Shown: positions 10,471-19,999, counted from the stretch's first letter. The stretch is 64,000 bases of DNA from Shewanella psychromarinicola (GCF_003855155.1 NZ_CP034073.1:310001-374000), one strand, 5' to 3'. Notes: a model not told the origin generated them from the letters alone. A program made the numbers and translations.

Positions 10471-10851
10471 TTAATATCGAAGCCATTTTAAGGCGTCATC
10501 TTGGTCTTCGAAATATTTAATCTCACCTGCAATAAACCAACTACCTACTTTGGCCGCCCATTCTTGCCAGCCTTTATTACCCCAAATCGCCACTCTTTCA
10601 AACTCTGATTTATGGTTTAACCCCAGCTTTAAATCATCCCAAGCAGCATGCAAATCCCAACCGTCGAGCTCAGTCGCATCGAGAAATAAACTCACTTGAG
10701 GTTGATCAACTTGGCTTAATGCCCCCTCTAGCATTGGGGTAATGACGAGGTAATCTTGGTGGGTTAATGTGCCCGTTGCTTTTAATGTCACAAAAAACAC
10801 ATTTTCAATTCGGTTTATGCCAATCGATAAACCATGTTTCTTCATATCCAT
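10471..10851 (-). CDS. SpoIIAA-like (STAS-fold, DUF3478) protein
   Basis: 126 residues that match the SpoIIAA-like family: an N-terminal strand pair (NVFFVTLKATGTLTHQDY), then DATELDGWDLHAAWDDLKLGL, ERVAIWGNKGWQEW and the C-terminal EIKYFEDQDDALKWL. The family has a STAS-like fold with suspected lipid or protein binding; no pathway is known. RBS AGGAG lies 7 bases before ATG 10851. It is monocistronic by spacing. Confidence 0.82.
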   Translation of the reverse strand: MDMKKHGLSIGINRIENVFFVTLKATGTLTHQDYLVITPMLEGALSQVDQPQVSLFLDATELDGWDLHAAWDDLKLGLNHKSEFERVAIWGNKGWQEWAAKVGSWFIAGEIKYFEDQDDALKWLRY

Positions 10852-11251
10852 ATCGAGACTCCTTTACTATGCTTTTACACAATTAAATGCACGCGCGCCC
10901 ATATAATGTTTGTGCATGCTTATATTTTAGCCACAGATACGAGGAAATGTATGCCGGAGTGCACAAAATAAACGTTAGAGTACTTATGGTGTAATGGGTA
11001 ATATTAACCATTTAACGATCACAGCAAACGCTCTCTCTAGAGCGGCGTAATATGAGAATAGCCAAGACATGCAAACAAATGAGAGGTTAACATTCTGTTA
11101 ATATGCATCAGTGGCATGAACACCATTATCAGTGGCAGTATGCCACGACGGTGATGAACAACAGGATCAATGGTCATCAGGCGACTCATCGATAAAACAA
11201 CAATAGCGTTAGGGTATTCTTCCGACGGGTGCGCCTAAGACGTGATTTACT
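10852..11251. other. Gene-free stretch
   Basis: 400 bases between the SpoIIAA-like gene start and the 3' end of the MFS gene. A short hairpin (GTGGCA gta TGCCAC) lies near 11133-11147. I see no convincing gene; a 30-codon frame at 11103 lacks support. Confidence 0.4.
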
Positions 11252-12661
11252 CTACGGATGCTTTACTCGACGTCCATCTTCTTTAGACAATTGCGAAAAG
11301 ATCGTTGCGGCTAACATCGTCATAATGCCAACCGTAACGAACGTCAGTTGGAAAGCTCTAAGCACAGTGCCCACTCCATCACTGTCGACATCAGTGCTAA
11401 AACCGCCAAGTAAAGCCCCTGCACAGGCAACCCCCAGACTTAATGATAATTGCCCTACCACCGACAACAAACTGTTGCCACTGCTGGCACTGGCATCATC
11501 GAGGTCTATTAGAGTTACAACATTCATCGCCGTGAACTGCAACGAGTTGATTGCGCCCAGAATAGCCAGCATTCCCAACAATAACCAGTATGGAGTCTGT
11601 TCGCTTACCAAGCTCATGCTCATTAGCATGAGCCCCAGCGCCAACGTATTAGTAGTCAGTACGAAGCGATAGCCTAAACGTTCGATAATCGGTCGTGCCA
11701 CATACTTGGCCAGTATCGCCGCAGCCGCTAATGGCAACATACTCATCCCAGCCTGAGATGGCGAATAACCCAGCGCCACTTGCAACAGCAATGGCACCAG
11801 AAACGGCAACGCGCCACTGCCCAAGCGAGCAAACAGATTACCAAATAGGCCAATAGCAAACGTCCTCGTCCGAAATAATGATGGCGCAAACAGCGGATGC
11901 TCAATACGCCCTGCCCGTAACCAATATGCTATCAAACACGCCATACCACCAAATAACAGTAACATCACCCGTAGGTGTGGCATATGCAGTTCGCCTAGCC
12001 CTTCCATGGCAATGGTGATCAACAACATCGCCGCACCAAACAGCAAAAAACCCAGACTATCGAAACGCAACTTTTCCTTGCCACGGAGATCAGGGATGAA
12101 CCGCCACACGGCATAACAACCCACCACGCCAACGGGCAGATTGATCAAAAAGATCCAATGCCATGTCAGGTATTGCACCATCCAACCGCCCATCGTTGGA
12201 CCGATCAACGGACCGAGTAGACCCGGAATGGTGATAAAGCCCATGATCCGTACTAATTCCGAACGCGGATATGTCCGAAGCACCACCAGTCGCCCCACAG
12301 GCAACATTAACGCGCCGCCCAACCCCTGAATAACCCGAGCGCCAATGAGCATGTCTAATGAATAGGACAATGCACAAAGCAATGATCCAACACTGAACAA
12401 TAAGATGGCACCAAAGAAGATTTTTTTGGTGCCAAAGCGATCAGCAATCCAGCCAGAAGCAGGGATCAACAAGGCAACGGTGAGCATGTAAGCGATAATC
12501 ACGCCTTGCATACGCAGTGGATCTTCATTTAAATCGCTGGCCATCGCCGGGAGTGCTGTATTGAGGATCGTCCCATCAAGCGACTGCATGAAAAAGGCAA
12601 TCGCGACGACCCAAGGTAACCCACGGGCAGTCTCTGCATCGAGAAGTTGGCTATCAGGCAT
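11252..12661 (-). CDS. MFS drug exporter, DHA2 family (MdtD-like)
   Basis: 469-residue inner-membrane proton antiporter with 14 predicted TM segments. Motifs are FFMQSLDGTILNTALPAMA near the N-terminus, GWIADRFGTKKIFF (motif A), and motif C-like LGPLIGPTMGGW. The sequence closely follows E. coli MdtD. ATG 12661 is chosen because GGAGG lies directly upstream; the longer frame would overlap mneA. It starts 11 bases after the mneA stop, so it is probably co-transcribed with it and placed under the same manganese riboswitch. Its substrate is unknown. Confidence 0.87.
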   Translation of the reverse strand: MPDSQLLDAETARGLPWVVAIAFFMQSLDGTILNTALPAMASDLNEDPLRMQGVIIAYMLTVALLIPASGWIADRFGTKKIFFGAILLFSVGSLLCALSYSLDMLIGARVIQGLGGALMLPVGRLVVLRTYPRSELVRIMGFITIPGLLGPLIGPTMGGWMVQYLTWHWIFLINLPVGVVGCYAVWRFIPDLRGKEKLRFDSLGFLLFGAAMLLITIAMEGLGELHMPHLRVMLLLFGGMACLIAYWLRAGRIEHPLFAPSLFRTRTFAIGLFGNLFARLGSGALPFLVPLLLQVALGYSPSQAGMSMLPLAAAAILAKYVARPIIERLGYRFVLTTNTLALGLMLMSMSLVSEQTPYWLLLGMLAILGAINSLQFTAMNVVTLIDLDDASASSGNSLLSVVGQLSLSLGVACAGALLGGFSTDVDSDGVGTVLRAFQLTFVTVGIMTMLAATIFSQLSKEDGRRVKHP

Positions 12662-12672
12662 TAAACCTCCAT

Positions 12673-13227
12673 TTACCACATGAGTGTAGCCACGCCAAGC
12701 AGTGCAAACAATACAGCACAACCTCGATGAATAAGCTTCATGGGTAATTTATTAGCACTAAAATGTCCAGCGAGTACAACAGGGACATTGGCAATCAACA
12801 TTCCCAATGTCGTGCCGATCACAACCCAGGTGAGTGATTGATATTTTGCCGCCAAGACTACAGTGGCAATTTGAGTTTTATCCCCTATTTCAGCAATAAA
12901 AAACAAAATAAACGTCGCAGTAAAAGCACCGAGTTGATAGAAACGGTTATCATCATCATCGATTTTATCGGGTATAAGCACCCATAACGCAATAGCAAAA
13001 AATGAACCGGCCACCAGATAAGTCGCCCATTGTGGATCAATCCAAGTAATTGCCCACTGGCCAAGCCATGCAGCAAGGAAATGATTCAATATTGTGGCGA
13101 GTAAAATACCTGAGATAATAGCGCTTTTATTGCTAAATCTCACCGCGAGCAGCAAGGCTAATAATTGAGTCTTGTCGCCTATTTCAGCGATGGCAACAGT
13201 AAGAGTTGAGGCGAATAAAGCTTCCAA
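12673..13227 (-). CDS. mneA: Manganese exporter, UPF0016/GDT1 family
   Basis: About 185 residues with two copies of the E-x-G-D-K-T motif (AEIGDKTQLLALLLAVRF near the N-terminus and AEIGDKTQIATVVLAAKY near the middle) and about six TM segments. This is the MneA (Vibrio) / TMEM165-GDT1 fold that exports Mn2+ (or exchanges Ca2+). I chose TTG 13227 as start because AGGA lies 8 bases upstream and family members begin just before this motif; another TTG at 13254 is possible. A manganese riboswitch upstream strongly supports the substrate. Confidence 0.87.
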   Translation of the reverse strand: MEALFASTLTVAIAEIGDKTQLLALLLAVRFSNKSAIISGILLATILNHFLAAWLGQWAITWIDPQWATYLVAGSFFAIALWVLIPDKIDDDDNRFYQLGAFTATFILFFIAEIGDKTQIATVVLAAKYQSLTWVVIGTTLGMLIANVPVVLAGHFSANKLPMKLIHRGCAVLFALLGVATLMW

Positions 13228-13254
13228 TGTGATATTCCTAGGGGTAAATGACAA

Positions 13255-13430
13255 CTAAGCACGAGCCACCGCATACCCCTTGATGCAGTTACTGTGCTTA
13301 GGTCTCGCTTGGTAAAACCACTGATTAACAGTGAGTTACTGTCTGCACCATGGCGTGAGGCCAATTATGTTGATACAGACATCTTGTGTGCCATAACAGC
13401 AAGACAAGATTAGCTACTCCCCTAAAACAA
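13255..13430 (-). promoter_or_regulatory. yybP-ykoY manganese riboswitch upstream of mneA
   Basis: Minus strand. The 5' consensus piece TTTTAGGGGAGTAGCT (about 13412-13430) and the 3' piece CGAGACCTAAGC (13296-13307) are the conserved arms of the yybP-ykoY aptamer. Downstream, an 8-bp perfect inverted repeat CTAAGCAC (13294-13301) / GTGCTTAG (13255-13262, minus-strand sense) can pair with the aptamer's 3' arm. That gives a switch structure, probably acting on access to the mneA start region. The identification is by motif; folding was not computed. Confidence 0.85.
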
Positions 13431-13692
13431 TTCGCATTATAACGATTAAATAATTTTATTCAATGGACTCATTTTACAGTGTAAATTCGGCATAAAAATA
13501 ACCTCACCCCAACAGTAACGCCGTAATGCTACGCTATTGCAAAAATCACGTGTAAAAAAGTTTGGTCTATTGTTGTGTAATTGTTTACAAACACCGCTGT
13601 TAGCCTTTAACAGTCAAAGATCCTTGCCTGCTCTGTCACCCTTCTGCTAATGTCCGATACAAATAAAATAAAAATTAGACTGGACATTTTCT

Positions 13693-14895
13693 GTGAATTT
13701 TAAAACGTTAGGCTCTATTTCAATTGTAGCTGGAACGGCCATTGGGGGAGGCATGTTAGCGCTACCATTAGCAACGGCAGCCTTGGGTATGATCCCCGCA
13801 TTAATCTTATTAGTGGTTATTTGGGGGTTATCAGCTTACACCTCGTTATTGATGTTAGAAATTAATCTTCACTCTGGTGTCGGCGATAACGTCCATGCCA
13901 TTACCGGTAAAACACTGGGAAAAGTTGGCCAGCTCATTCAAGGTGGCTCATTCCTGAGCTTATTATTTGCGTTAACCATGGTGTATCTGATGGGAGGGTC
14001 ATCGCTATTAGAAACCCGTTTACAACCCATCGGCATTAACATGAGCAACCAAGTAGCCATCATACTGTTTACGGTTATCTTTGGTGGATTAATTGCCATT
14101 GGCGTGAAGTGGATTGATAAAGTATCACGCATTTTATTTACTTCTATGGTGGTGTTACTCGTCATTGTGGTGGCATTTTTATTACCAGACGTTAATTTAA
14201 TCAGTGCATTAAACAATTACTCAACCGATGTTGCTTCAGGCACAGCGCTACAACAATTATGGCTAGCAGCCATTCCTGTAGTGTTTACCTCATTTGGTTT
14301 CCATGTGTGTATTGCGACGATTGTGCGCTACTTAGAAGGTGATGCCGTTTCACTCAGAAAAGTGTTATTGATCGGCTCGAGCATTCCACTGGTTTGCTAT
14401 ATCCTGTGGTTGTTAGTGACCTTAGGGTCTTTAGGCGGCGAAACCGTCCATAGCTTTGGTGGTTCACTGCCTAAACTCGTTGCAGCTTTACAAAGCTTAG
14501 CTCAATCAAGAATTATAATCCAAGCCATTGATTTATTTGCTAACCTTGCATTAATCACTTCGTTCTTAGGCGTTACCATGAGCTTGTTTGACTATGTTGC
14601 CGAACTCACTCGAGCCAAGGATGATGCCTCAGGTCGCGCTAAAACATGGCTCATTACCTTTATACCACCGCTATTGTGTGCACTTTACTACCCAGATGGC
14701 TTTTTAAGCGTCCTTGGTTTTGCAGCTATTCCATTGGTGGTGATAATTATCTATTTACCCATTGCAATGGCATTAAAGCAACGTTCACAGCCATTGGGCG
14801 GCTACCAAGTCTCTGGTGGCAGTTTGGGACTTATCATCGCGGGCTTACTCGGTACCTTGATTGTTGTTGCCCAGTTGATGGTGGCATTAGCCTGA
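13693..14895 (+). CDS. tyrP: Aromatic amino acid permease, TyrP/Mtr type
   Basis: 400-residue inner-membrane transporter of the hydroxy/aromatic amino acid permease family. It has the N-terminal SIVAGTAIGGGMLALPLA, and the conserved AAIPVVFTSFGFHVCIATIVRYLEG and LATSFLGV-like region (LITSFLGVTMSLFDYVAELT). Resemblance to E. coli TyrP is high throughout, so proton-linked tyrosine uptake is most likely. It starts with GTG 13693 (weak RBS). It is monocistronic with a good terminator downstream. No clear TyrR box was found upstream, only separate half-sites. Confidence 0.87.
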   Translation: MNFKTLGSISIVAGTAIGGGMLALPLATAALGMIPALILLVVIWGLSAYTSLLMLEINLHSGVGDNVHAITGKTLGKVGQLIQGGSFLSLLFALTMVYLMGGSSLLETRLQPIGINMSNQVAIILFTVIFGGLIAIGVKWIDKVSRILFTSMVVLLVIVVAFLLPDVNLISALNNYSTDVASGTALQQLWLAAIPVVFTSFGFHVCIATIVRYLEGDAVSLRKVLLIGSSIPLVCYILWLLVTLGSLGGETVHSFGGSLPKLVAALQSLAQSRIIIQAIDLFANLALITSFLGVTMSLFDYVAELTRAKDDASGRAKTWLITFIPPLLCALYYPDGFLSVLGFAAIPLVVIIIYLPIAMALKQRSQPLGGYQVSGGSLGLIIAGLLGTLIVVAQLMVALA

Positions 14896-14965
14896 ACCAT
14901 ATAACTCATAAAATAGATTTGTAAGCGAGTTTTACAAACCCTATTAAGATGATAAAACATTTGTT

Positions 14966-14995
14966 AAAGTCAGGCTAAGCCTGACTTTTTTGTTT
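14966..14995 (+). terminator. Terminator of tyrP
   Basis: Stem AAAGTCAGG/CCTGACTTT with loop CTAAG, followed by a T-run (TTTTTTGTTTT). Confidence 0.88.
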
Positions 14996-15115
14996 TACGC
15001 TTCAATAACATCGACCAATATAATTAAACAAGAATTAAACAAGCATGAGACATGACTGGCCATACTATACATCACACGCTAACACCTCCTCCCCAAAAAA
15101 TAACGGAATTACATA

Positions 15116-17272
15116 ATGAAAAAATGGTTATTAACTGTTGCAATAGCAGCCAGCTTTGGCGCTATGGCAGATGAAGGTATGTGGCAACCACATCAACTAC
15201 CTGCGATGGCCGATGAACTCAAGGAAAAAGGCTTAGAGATCAGCGCTGAATCAATCTCTAAATTAACTGAATTTCCAATGAATGCCGTGATCAGCCTTGG
15301 TGGTTGTACCGCTTCATTTGTATCGCCAAAAGGCTTAGTCGTCACCAATCACCACTGTGCCTATGGTTCAATTCAGTACAACTCAACATCCGATAAAAAC
15401 CTGCTTAAAGACGGGTTTTTAGCCAAAACTTACGCAGAAGAACTACCTGCTACACCGGGTTCGCGTATTTTTGTGACTGAAACGGTCACTAATGTTACCG
15501 ATAACGTTAAAGCAAACCAAATGGATAAGGTGGGTAATGATTTTTACCAAGGCATAGAACAGCAAGAAAAAGCCTTAGTGGCAGAGTGTGAAAAAGAAGA
15601 CGGTTACCGCTGCCAAGTGTATAGCTTCCATGGTGGCTTAGAATATTATCTGGTTAAGCAGTTAGAAATTCGTGACGTGCGTTTAGCTTACAATCCAGCG
15701 GCTAGCGTAGGTAAATACGGCGGCGATATCGACAACTGGATGTGGCCACGCCATACTGGTGACTTCTCGTTTTATCGGGCTTATGTATCTAAAGACGGCA
15801 AACCCGCCGATTTCAGCAAAGATAATGTTCCATATGAGCCAAAAAGCTTCTTAAAAGTATCAGCTAAGGGCGTTAGCGATGGCGACTTTGTGATGGTTGC
15901 CGGTTACCCAGGCAGTACTAACCGCTACCGCACTGCCGATGAAGTTAACAATCAGTTTGAGTGGGCTTATCCTGAAGGGAAAGTCCTGCAAGAGCGCATG
16001 ATTGAGATCATCAAAGAAACCGCGCCAGAAGGCAGCGACGAGCGGATTAAATACGAAAGCTTGATTGCTGGTTTAGCCAATTATGCCAAAAATTTTACCT
16101 CGATGATTGAGTATTATGGTAAATCAACCATGCTCGCTGATCGTGAGAAAATAGAGAGCGATTTAGCAAACTGGATCGGCAAAGATAAAAAGCGCCAACA
16201 GCAATATGGCGAAACACTATCAAGCTTAGAAAAACTGGTTGCTAAGAGTCAGCAAAATCAGCAAAGAGACACTTTATTAGGTTATATCGGTTACACCACC
16301 ATGGTCACCACCGCACGTGATTTGTATCGCTTAGCTAATGAGAAAACCTTAGCTGATATGCAACGTGAGCCCGGATACCAAGAACGTGACATGACCAACT
16401 TTACCTCAAGCATGGAACGTATTGATCGCCGTTATGCCGCCAGTGTCGATAAATCCCTGCTAGCCGATTTACTGACGCGCTATGCCGCATTACCTGCAGA
16501 GCAGCATTTAGCCTCTTTAGATAAAGCCTTTGGTATTAGCAAAAAATTTGATGCTAAAGCGTTAGCGAACACATTGGATAAAATGTACGCCAACACCAAG
16601 CTAAACAACAAAGAAACTCGCTTAGCATGGATGAACAAATCGGTTGCCGACTTTAAAGCCTCTAACGACCCGTTCATTCAATTTGCGGTTCAAACCTACG
16701 CTGCCGACATGGCGCTAGAAAAACAGCAAAAACAATTAGAAGGTGACTTAATGAAAGTACGTCCACAATATATGGACGCGATCATTGCCTATAACCGCGA
16801 GCAAGGTAAACCGGTTTATGCCGATGCAAACTCAAGCCTGCGGGTGACAATAGGTAACGTTAAAGGTTACTCACCACAAGATGGCCTAGTGGCAATCCCT
16901 TTTACCCGTTTAGAAGGCATTTTAGCCAAAGATACTGGAGTTGACCCATTTGATGCACCAGCAAAACAGATTGAGCTGATTAAGCAAAAGCAATACGGCG
17001 ATTATTATGTCAAAGCCATTGACTCAGTCCCGGTTAATTTTTTATCGACCCTTGATACAACCGGCGGTAACTCAGGATCACCCACCTTAAACGGCCGCGC
17101 TGAATTAGTCGGTTTGCTGTTTGACGGTGTGTACGAAAGTATCATTGGTGACTGGGGATACGACGCTCAAAGCAATCGTTCCATCCAAGTTGATAGCCGT
17201 TATATGCTCTGGGTAATGCAGTACTTAGATCATGCTGACAATTTATTAGCTGAAATGGACATTGTTAAATAA
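15116..17272 (+). CDS. S46 family dipeptidyl peptidase (DPP7-like)
   Basis: 718-residue secreted serine peptidase with signal peptide MKKWLLTVAIAASFGAMA. Catalytic triad candidates are His80 (VVTNHHCAYGS), Asp in KYGGDIDNWMWPRH and Ser653 (TGGNSGSP). Family members remove dipeptides from peptide N-termini in the periplasm. Residue 671, 18 after the serine, is Gly (LLFDG). In the family Gly here marks DPP7 (hydrophobic P1) and Arg marks DPP11 (acidic P1), so DPP7-like specificity is inferred. It would supply dipeptides to an asaccharolytic, peptide-using lifestyle. The RBS is weak. Confidence 0.9.
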   Translation: MKKWLLTVAIAASFGAMADEGMWQPHQLPAMADELKEKGLEISAESISKLTEFPMNAVISLGGCTASFVSPKGLVVTNHHCAYGSIQYNSTSDKNLLKDGFLAKTYAEELPATPGSRIFVTETVTNVTDNVKANQMDKVGNDFYQGIEQQEKALVAECEKEDGYRCQVYSFHGGLEYYLVKQLEIRDVRLAYNPAASVGKYGGDIDNWMWPRHTGDFSFYRAYVSKDGKPADFSKDNVPYEPKSFLKVSAKGVSDGDFVMVAGYPGSTNRYRTADEVNNQFEWAYPEGKVLQERMIEIIKETAPEGSDERIKYESLIAGLANYAKNFTSMIEYYGKSTMLADREKIESDLANWIGKDKKRQQQYGETLSSLEKLVAKSQQNQQRDTLLGYIGYTTMVTTARDLYRLANEKTLADMQREPGYQERDMTNFTSSMERIDRRYAASVDKSLLADLLTRYAALPAEQHLASLDKAFGISKKFDAKALANTLDKMYANTKLNNKETRLAWMNKSVADFKASNDPFIQFAVQTYAADMALEKQQKQLEGDLMKVRPQYMDAIIAYNREQGKPVYADANSSLRVTIGNVKGYSPQDGLVAIPFTRLEGILAKDTGVDPFDAPAKQIELIKQKQYGDYYVKAIDSVPVNFLSTLDTTGGNSGSPTLNGRAELVGLLFDGVYESIIGDWGYDAQSNRSIQVDSRYMLWVMQYLDHADNLLAEMDIVK

Positions 17273-17291
17273 TCATTGTTTAACAAAATGC

Positions 17292-18008
17292 TCAGCTTAC
17301 TGCGCATTTAAGACTCAATAACTCTGCGGCCGTTAATGGCCGCATTGTTTTTTCTGCTAATTCAGCAAGACACACATCCAGCAACTGGGTACGCATTAAA
17401 TCAATCACTTTATAGCTCAACGCCTGACACATACGCCTAATTTGCCGATTTAATCCTTGGGTTAATACGATCTCAAATCTGTCTTCATCCGCCTCAGAGC
17501 TCCATCGCCGAATGTCACACGGTCGAGTTTGCACTTGCCCATATTGCACGCCTTGCGCCATCATCAATAAAAATTCTGCGCTAATAGGCTTATCCACTTG
17601 GACGACATAAGTCTTTGGATGATAAAAATCGGGATGCATTAACGCTTGAGTCAATTGGCCATCATTAGTGAGCAGTAATAATCCGCGAGAATTTTTATCT
17701 AAACGCCCTGCAGGATACAGCCTGGGTGACTCGGGTAATAAATGGAGCAGACTATGGGGATCATTAGCTAATAAACGGCAATCAACGCCAACAGGCTTAT
17801 GGTACAGCCAATACTGTTTAGCTTGCACGGGCAAAATGGGTTTACCATCCACCAAAACCGTCACCGCTTCTGCGGGGTTAATGCGATCAGTATGCTTGGC
17901 TAATTGATGATTAAGACTCACTCGACCACTATCGATAAGTCGCGCAGCTTGCCGTCTTGATGCCACGCCACACACAGCTAAATAATGACTTAATCGCATC
18001 GATGTCAT
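17292..18008 (-). CDS. RsuA/RluF-family pseudouridine synthase
   Basis: About 238 residues. An N-terminal S4 RNA-binding domain (MRLSHYLAVCGVASRRQAARL) is followed by the catalytic domain, with the Asp in PAGRLDKNSRGLLLLTNDG, plus VQVDKPISAEF and LTQGLNRQIRRMCQALSYKV. This resembles RluF (23S rRNA/tRNA) more than RsuA, but the target cannot be settled. ATG 18008 is preferred over TTG 18014. Its 3' end converges on the S46 gene and contains that gene's terminator on the opposite strand. Confidence 0.88.
   Translation of the reverse strand: MTSMRLSHYLAVCGVASRRQAARLIDSGRVSLNHQLAKHTDRINPAEAVTVLVDGKPILPVQAKQYWLYHKPVGVDCRLLANDPHSLLHLLPESPRLYPAGRLDKNSRGLLLLTNDGQLTQALMHPDFYHPKTYVVQVDKPISAEFLLMMAQGVQYGQVQTRPCDIRRWSSEADEDRFEIVLTQGLNRQIRRMCQALSYKVIDLMRTQLLDVCLAELAEKTMRPLTAAELLSLKCAVS
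17325..17352 (+). terminator. Terminator for the S46 peptidase inside the convergent gene
   Basis: TGCGGCC/GGCCGCA stem with GTTAAT loop followed by TTGTTTTTT on the plus strand, 53 bases after the peptidase stop. It lies within the last codons of the minus-strand pseudouridine synthase gene. Confidence 0.7.
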
Positions 18009-18014
18009 GGACAA

Positions 18015-18468
18015 TACTCAAGCAAGAATGGACATAAAATAACGGGTTCCGAGAAATAGGTCCACATTAGTTTGTTACGTGTTAATTGTTATTAGCATGC
18101 TTAACCCGAGGCAGATGCAGCATAAAATATTCACCTGGGTTAATTCCCATATAGCCGATGACACAACATAGGTAAAAATTTATCAAACAATTGGCAAAAT
18201 CCAACTGACGCTAATCCAATAGCATCAATGACATGAACACAATCATTAGGTGTCAATCATGATTGCAGACACTCCTCGGTCACGGGTCGATACTTAAGCA
18301 AAAACAGGCATGGGCATGTTAACCCGGAAAACCCAAAAGTAATGACCAAGAACCAAGAACAGTAATAGCCAATCATTACTGATTGGCTATTACTTGATTA
18401 TCGTAAAATAGCTACATTCGTCGCCACTTAAACTGGGTAAGCAAGTGATGATTGATCATATAACCGAT
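18015..18468. other. Gene-free stretch with a 14-bp hairpin
   Basis: 454 bases downstream of metT and upstream of the pseudouridine synthase gene. A perfect inverted repeat AGTAATAGCCAATC / GATTGGCTATTACT with loop ATTACT lies at 18361-18394, 75 bases past the metT stop. It lacks a T-run, so it may be a weak terminator or an mRNA 3'-end structure. I see nothing else. Confidence 0.5.
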
Positions 18469-19812
18469 TTAGACTCGTTTACGAAATATCACAATGATCA
18501 CTGCCATGACGGCCAAAATCATACAATACCAAGCATTAGACACTGCGACTAATGGACTAATGGTAAACACAGAGGCAATTAATAGTGCTTGGGCGCCATG
18601 TGGAATTAATCCCTGAATAATACAAGCAAAAATATCGAGAATACTGGCCGCTCGTTTGGGGGAAACCCCATGCTTTTCGGCTAGCTCCTTGGCGATATCA
18701 CCCGTCACCACAATCGACACAGTATTGTTAGCTACACATGTATTGGTAGCGGCAACAATCGCGGCCATGCCTAACTCTGCCGCACGGCTTGATGCTTCGC
18801 CATTCGCTTTTGAAAAACGTTTGATTAGACGTTCAATCTGCTTGCTGACAAACGTTAGTCCACCCTGCTGCTGCATTAGTGCCGCTAAACCACCGACTAA
18901 CATCGACAGAATAAAAATCTCCTGCATATTGGTAAAACCGGTGTAAATGTCATTACCAAATTGGATAAAGGTATAGTGAGAACTTAACACGCCTGTCACG
19001 CCGGCTAATACTATCCCTAATGACAGCACCACAAATACGTTTAAGCCGACCACCGCTAACACTAGAATGGTTAAATACGGTAGTACTTTTAAGATTTCAA
19101 TATCCTGAGCAACAATATCTGCTTGCCCTTGACCGACAAATGAAAAAGCAATCAAGGTGAGGATCGACGCCGGGATAGCAAACACTAAGTTCTCACGAAA
19201 TTTATCTTTCATTTCACAGCCCTGAGTTCGCGTTGCCGCAATCGTGGTATCTGAAATAATCGATAAATTGTCACCAAATAACGCACCAGACATTACCGCA
19301 CCCGCCATTATGGCATAGTCAATATGTGCTTGATCAGCGACCCCTAACGCCACCGGCGCAACAGCAGCAATGGTGCCCATCGACGTCCCCATCGATGTTG
19401 CAATAAAAGCGGCTATAACAAAAAAACCAGGCAATAATAAATTGGATGGAATAAACGATAAACCGAGTGCCACCGTCGCATCAACGCCGCCAGTTGCTTT
19501 TGCAACAGCAGCAAATGCACCAGCCAATAAATAAATTAAACACATAGCAATAATATTACTGTGGCCAATACCTTCAATAAAGGTTTCTATCGCACTATTG
19601 ATTTGCTGCTTTGACAACAATATTGCCAATACAATGGCAGGTAAAATAGCAATAACACTGGGTAATTGGTAGAACGCATAATCAACACCCTGACTTTGAA
19701 AATATAAGCCTGCACCAATAAACAATCCTAAAAACAAAAAAAGTGGCAATAATGCCACAAACGATGCCGGGCTGTTTACTGCCGAGGGGGCTGATGAAAT
19801 AGCTTTAGTCAA
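18469..19812 (-). CDS. metT: NhaC-superfamily transporter, probable methionine transporter MetT
   Basis: 447-residue inner-membrane protein of the NhaC Na+/H+ antiporter superfamily, with about 11-12 TM segments, FIATSMGTSMGTIAAVAPVA, ALFGDNLSIISDTTIAATRT and a second repeat-like region ATNTCVANNTVSIVVTG. Most annotation pipelines would call it a Na+/H+ antiporter. A MetJ operator directly upstream points instead to MetT, an NhaC-type methionine transporter proposed by comparative genomics of MetJ regulons. Function is therefore by regulation and family, not proven. Confidence 0.7.
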   Translation of the reverse strand: MTKAISSAPSAVNSPASFVALLPLFLFLGLFIGAGLYFQSQGVDYAFYQLPSVIAILPAIVLAILLSKQQINSAIETFIEGIGHSNIIAMCLIYLLAGAFAAVAKATGGVDATVALGLSFIPSNLLLPGFFVIAAFIATSMGTSMGTIAAVAPVALGVADQAHIDYAIMAGAVMSGALFGDNLSIISDTTIAATRTQGCEMKDKFRENLVFAIPASILTLIAFSFVGQGQADIVAQDIEILKVLPYLTILVLAVVGLNVFVVLSLGIVLAGVTGVLSSHYTFIQFGNDIYTGFTNMQEIFILSMLVGGLAALMQQQGGLTFVSKQIERLIKRFSKANGEASSRAAELGMAAIVAATNTCVANNTVSIVVTGDIAKELAEKHGVSPKRAASILDIFACIIQGLIPHGAQALLIASVFTISPLVAVSNAWYCMILAVMAVIIVIFRKRV

Positions 19813-19974
19813 AGTGGTCTCTCTTTATCTTAACGAATAGGGATTGGCGGATGAGAAAAGCGAGTACGACTCAATCTCGATCATCAATGAATATTTAACA
19901 ATATGTTCAACGCTGCTATATATTGCAGTCACATCAAAACAAGTTGTGCCAAGAATAAGAGAACTCTTCACCAC

Positions 19975-19999
19975 TGTCAATATAGACGTCTAGACTTCC
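19975..19999 (-). promoter_or_regulatory. MetJ operator adjoining the metT promoter
   Basis: Two abutting 8-mers: AGACGTCT (perfect met box, 19984-19991) and AGACTTCC (6 of 8, 19992-19999). On the minus strand they lie directly upstream of TTGACA (19975-19980), which is 17 bases from TATTCT. MetJ-SAM bound here would cover the -35 region. Confidence 0.72.

Noticed and set aside
11103..11195. 30-codon frame rich in His, Gln and Trp
   Set aside because: No clear RBS or homologue known. It includes an inverted repeat and looks like chance.
12662..12721. Longer start of the MFS gene overlapping mneA
   Set aside because: The RBS GGAGG and the family start support ATG 12661; the extra residues are not membrane-protein like.
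13545..13620. TyrR boxes upstream of tyrP
   Set aside because: TGTAAA and TTTACA half-sites are present but not at the 18-bp box spacing.
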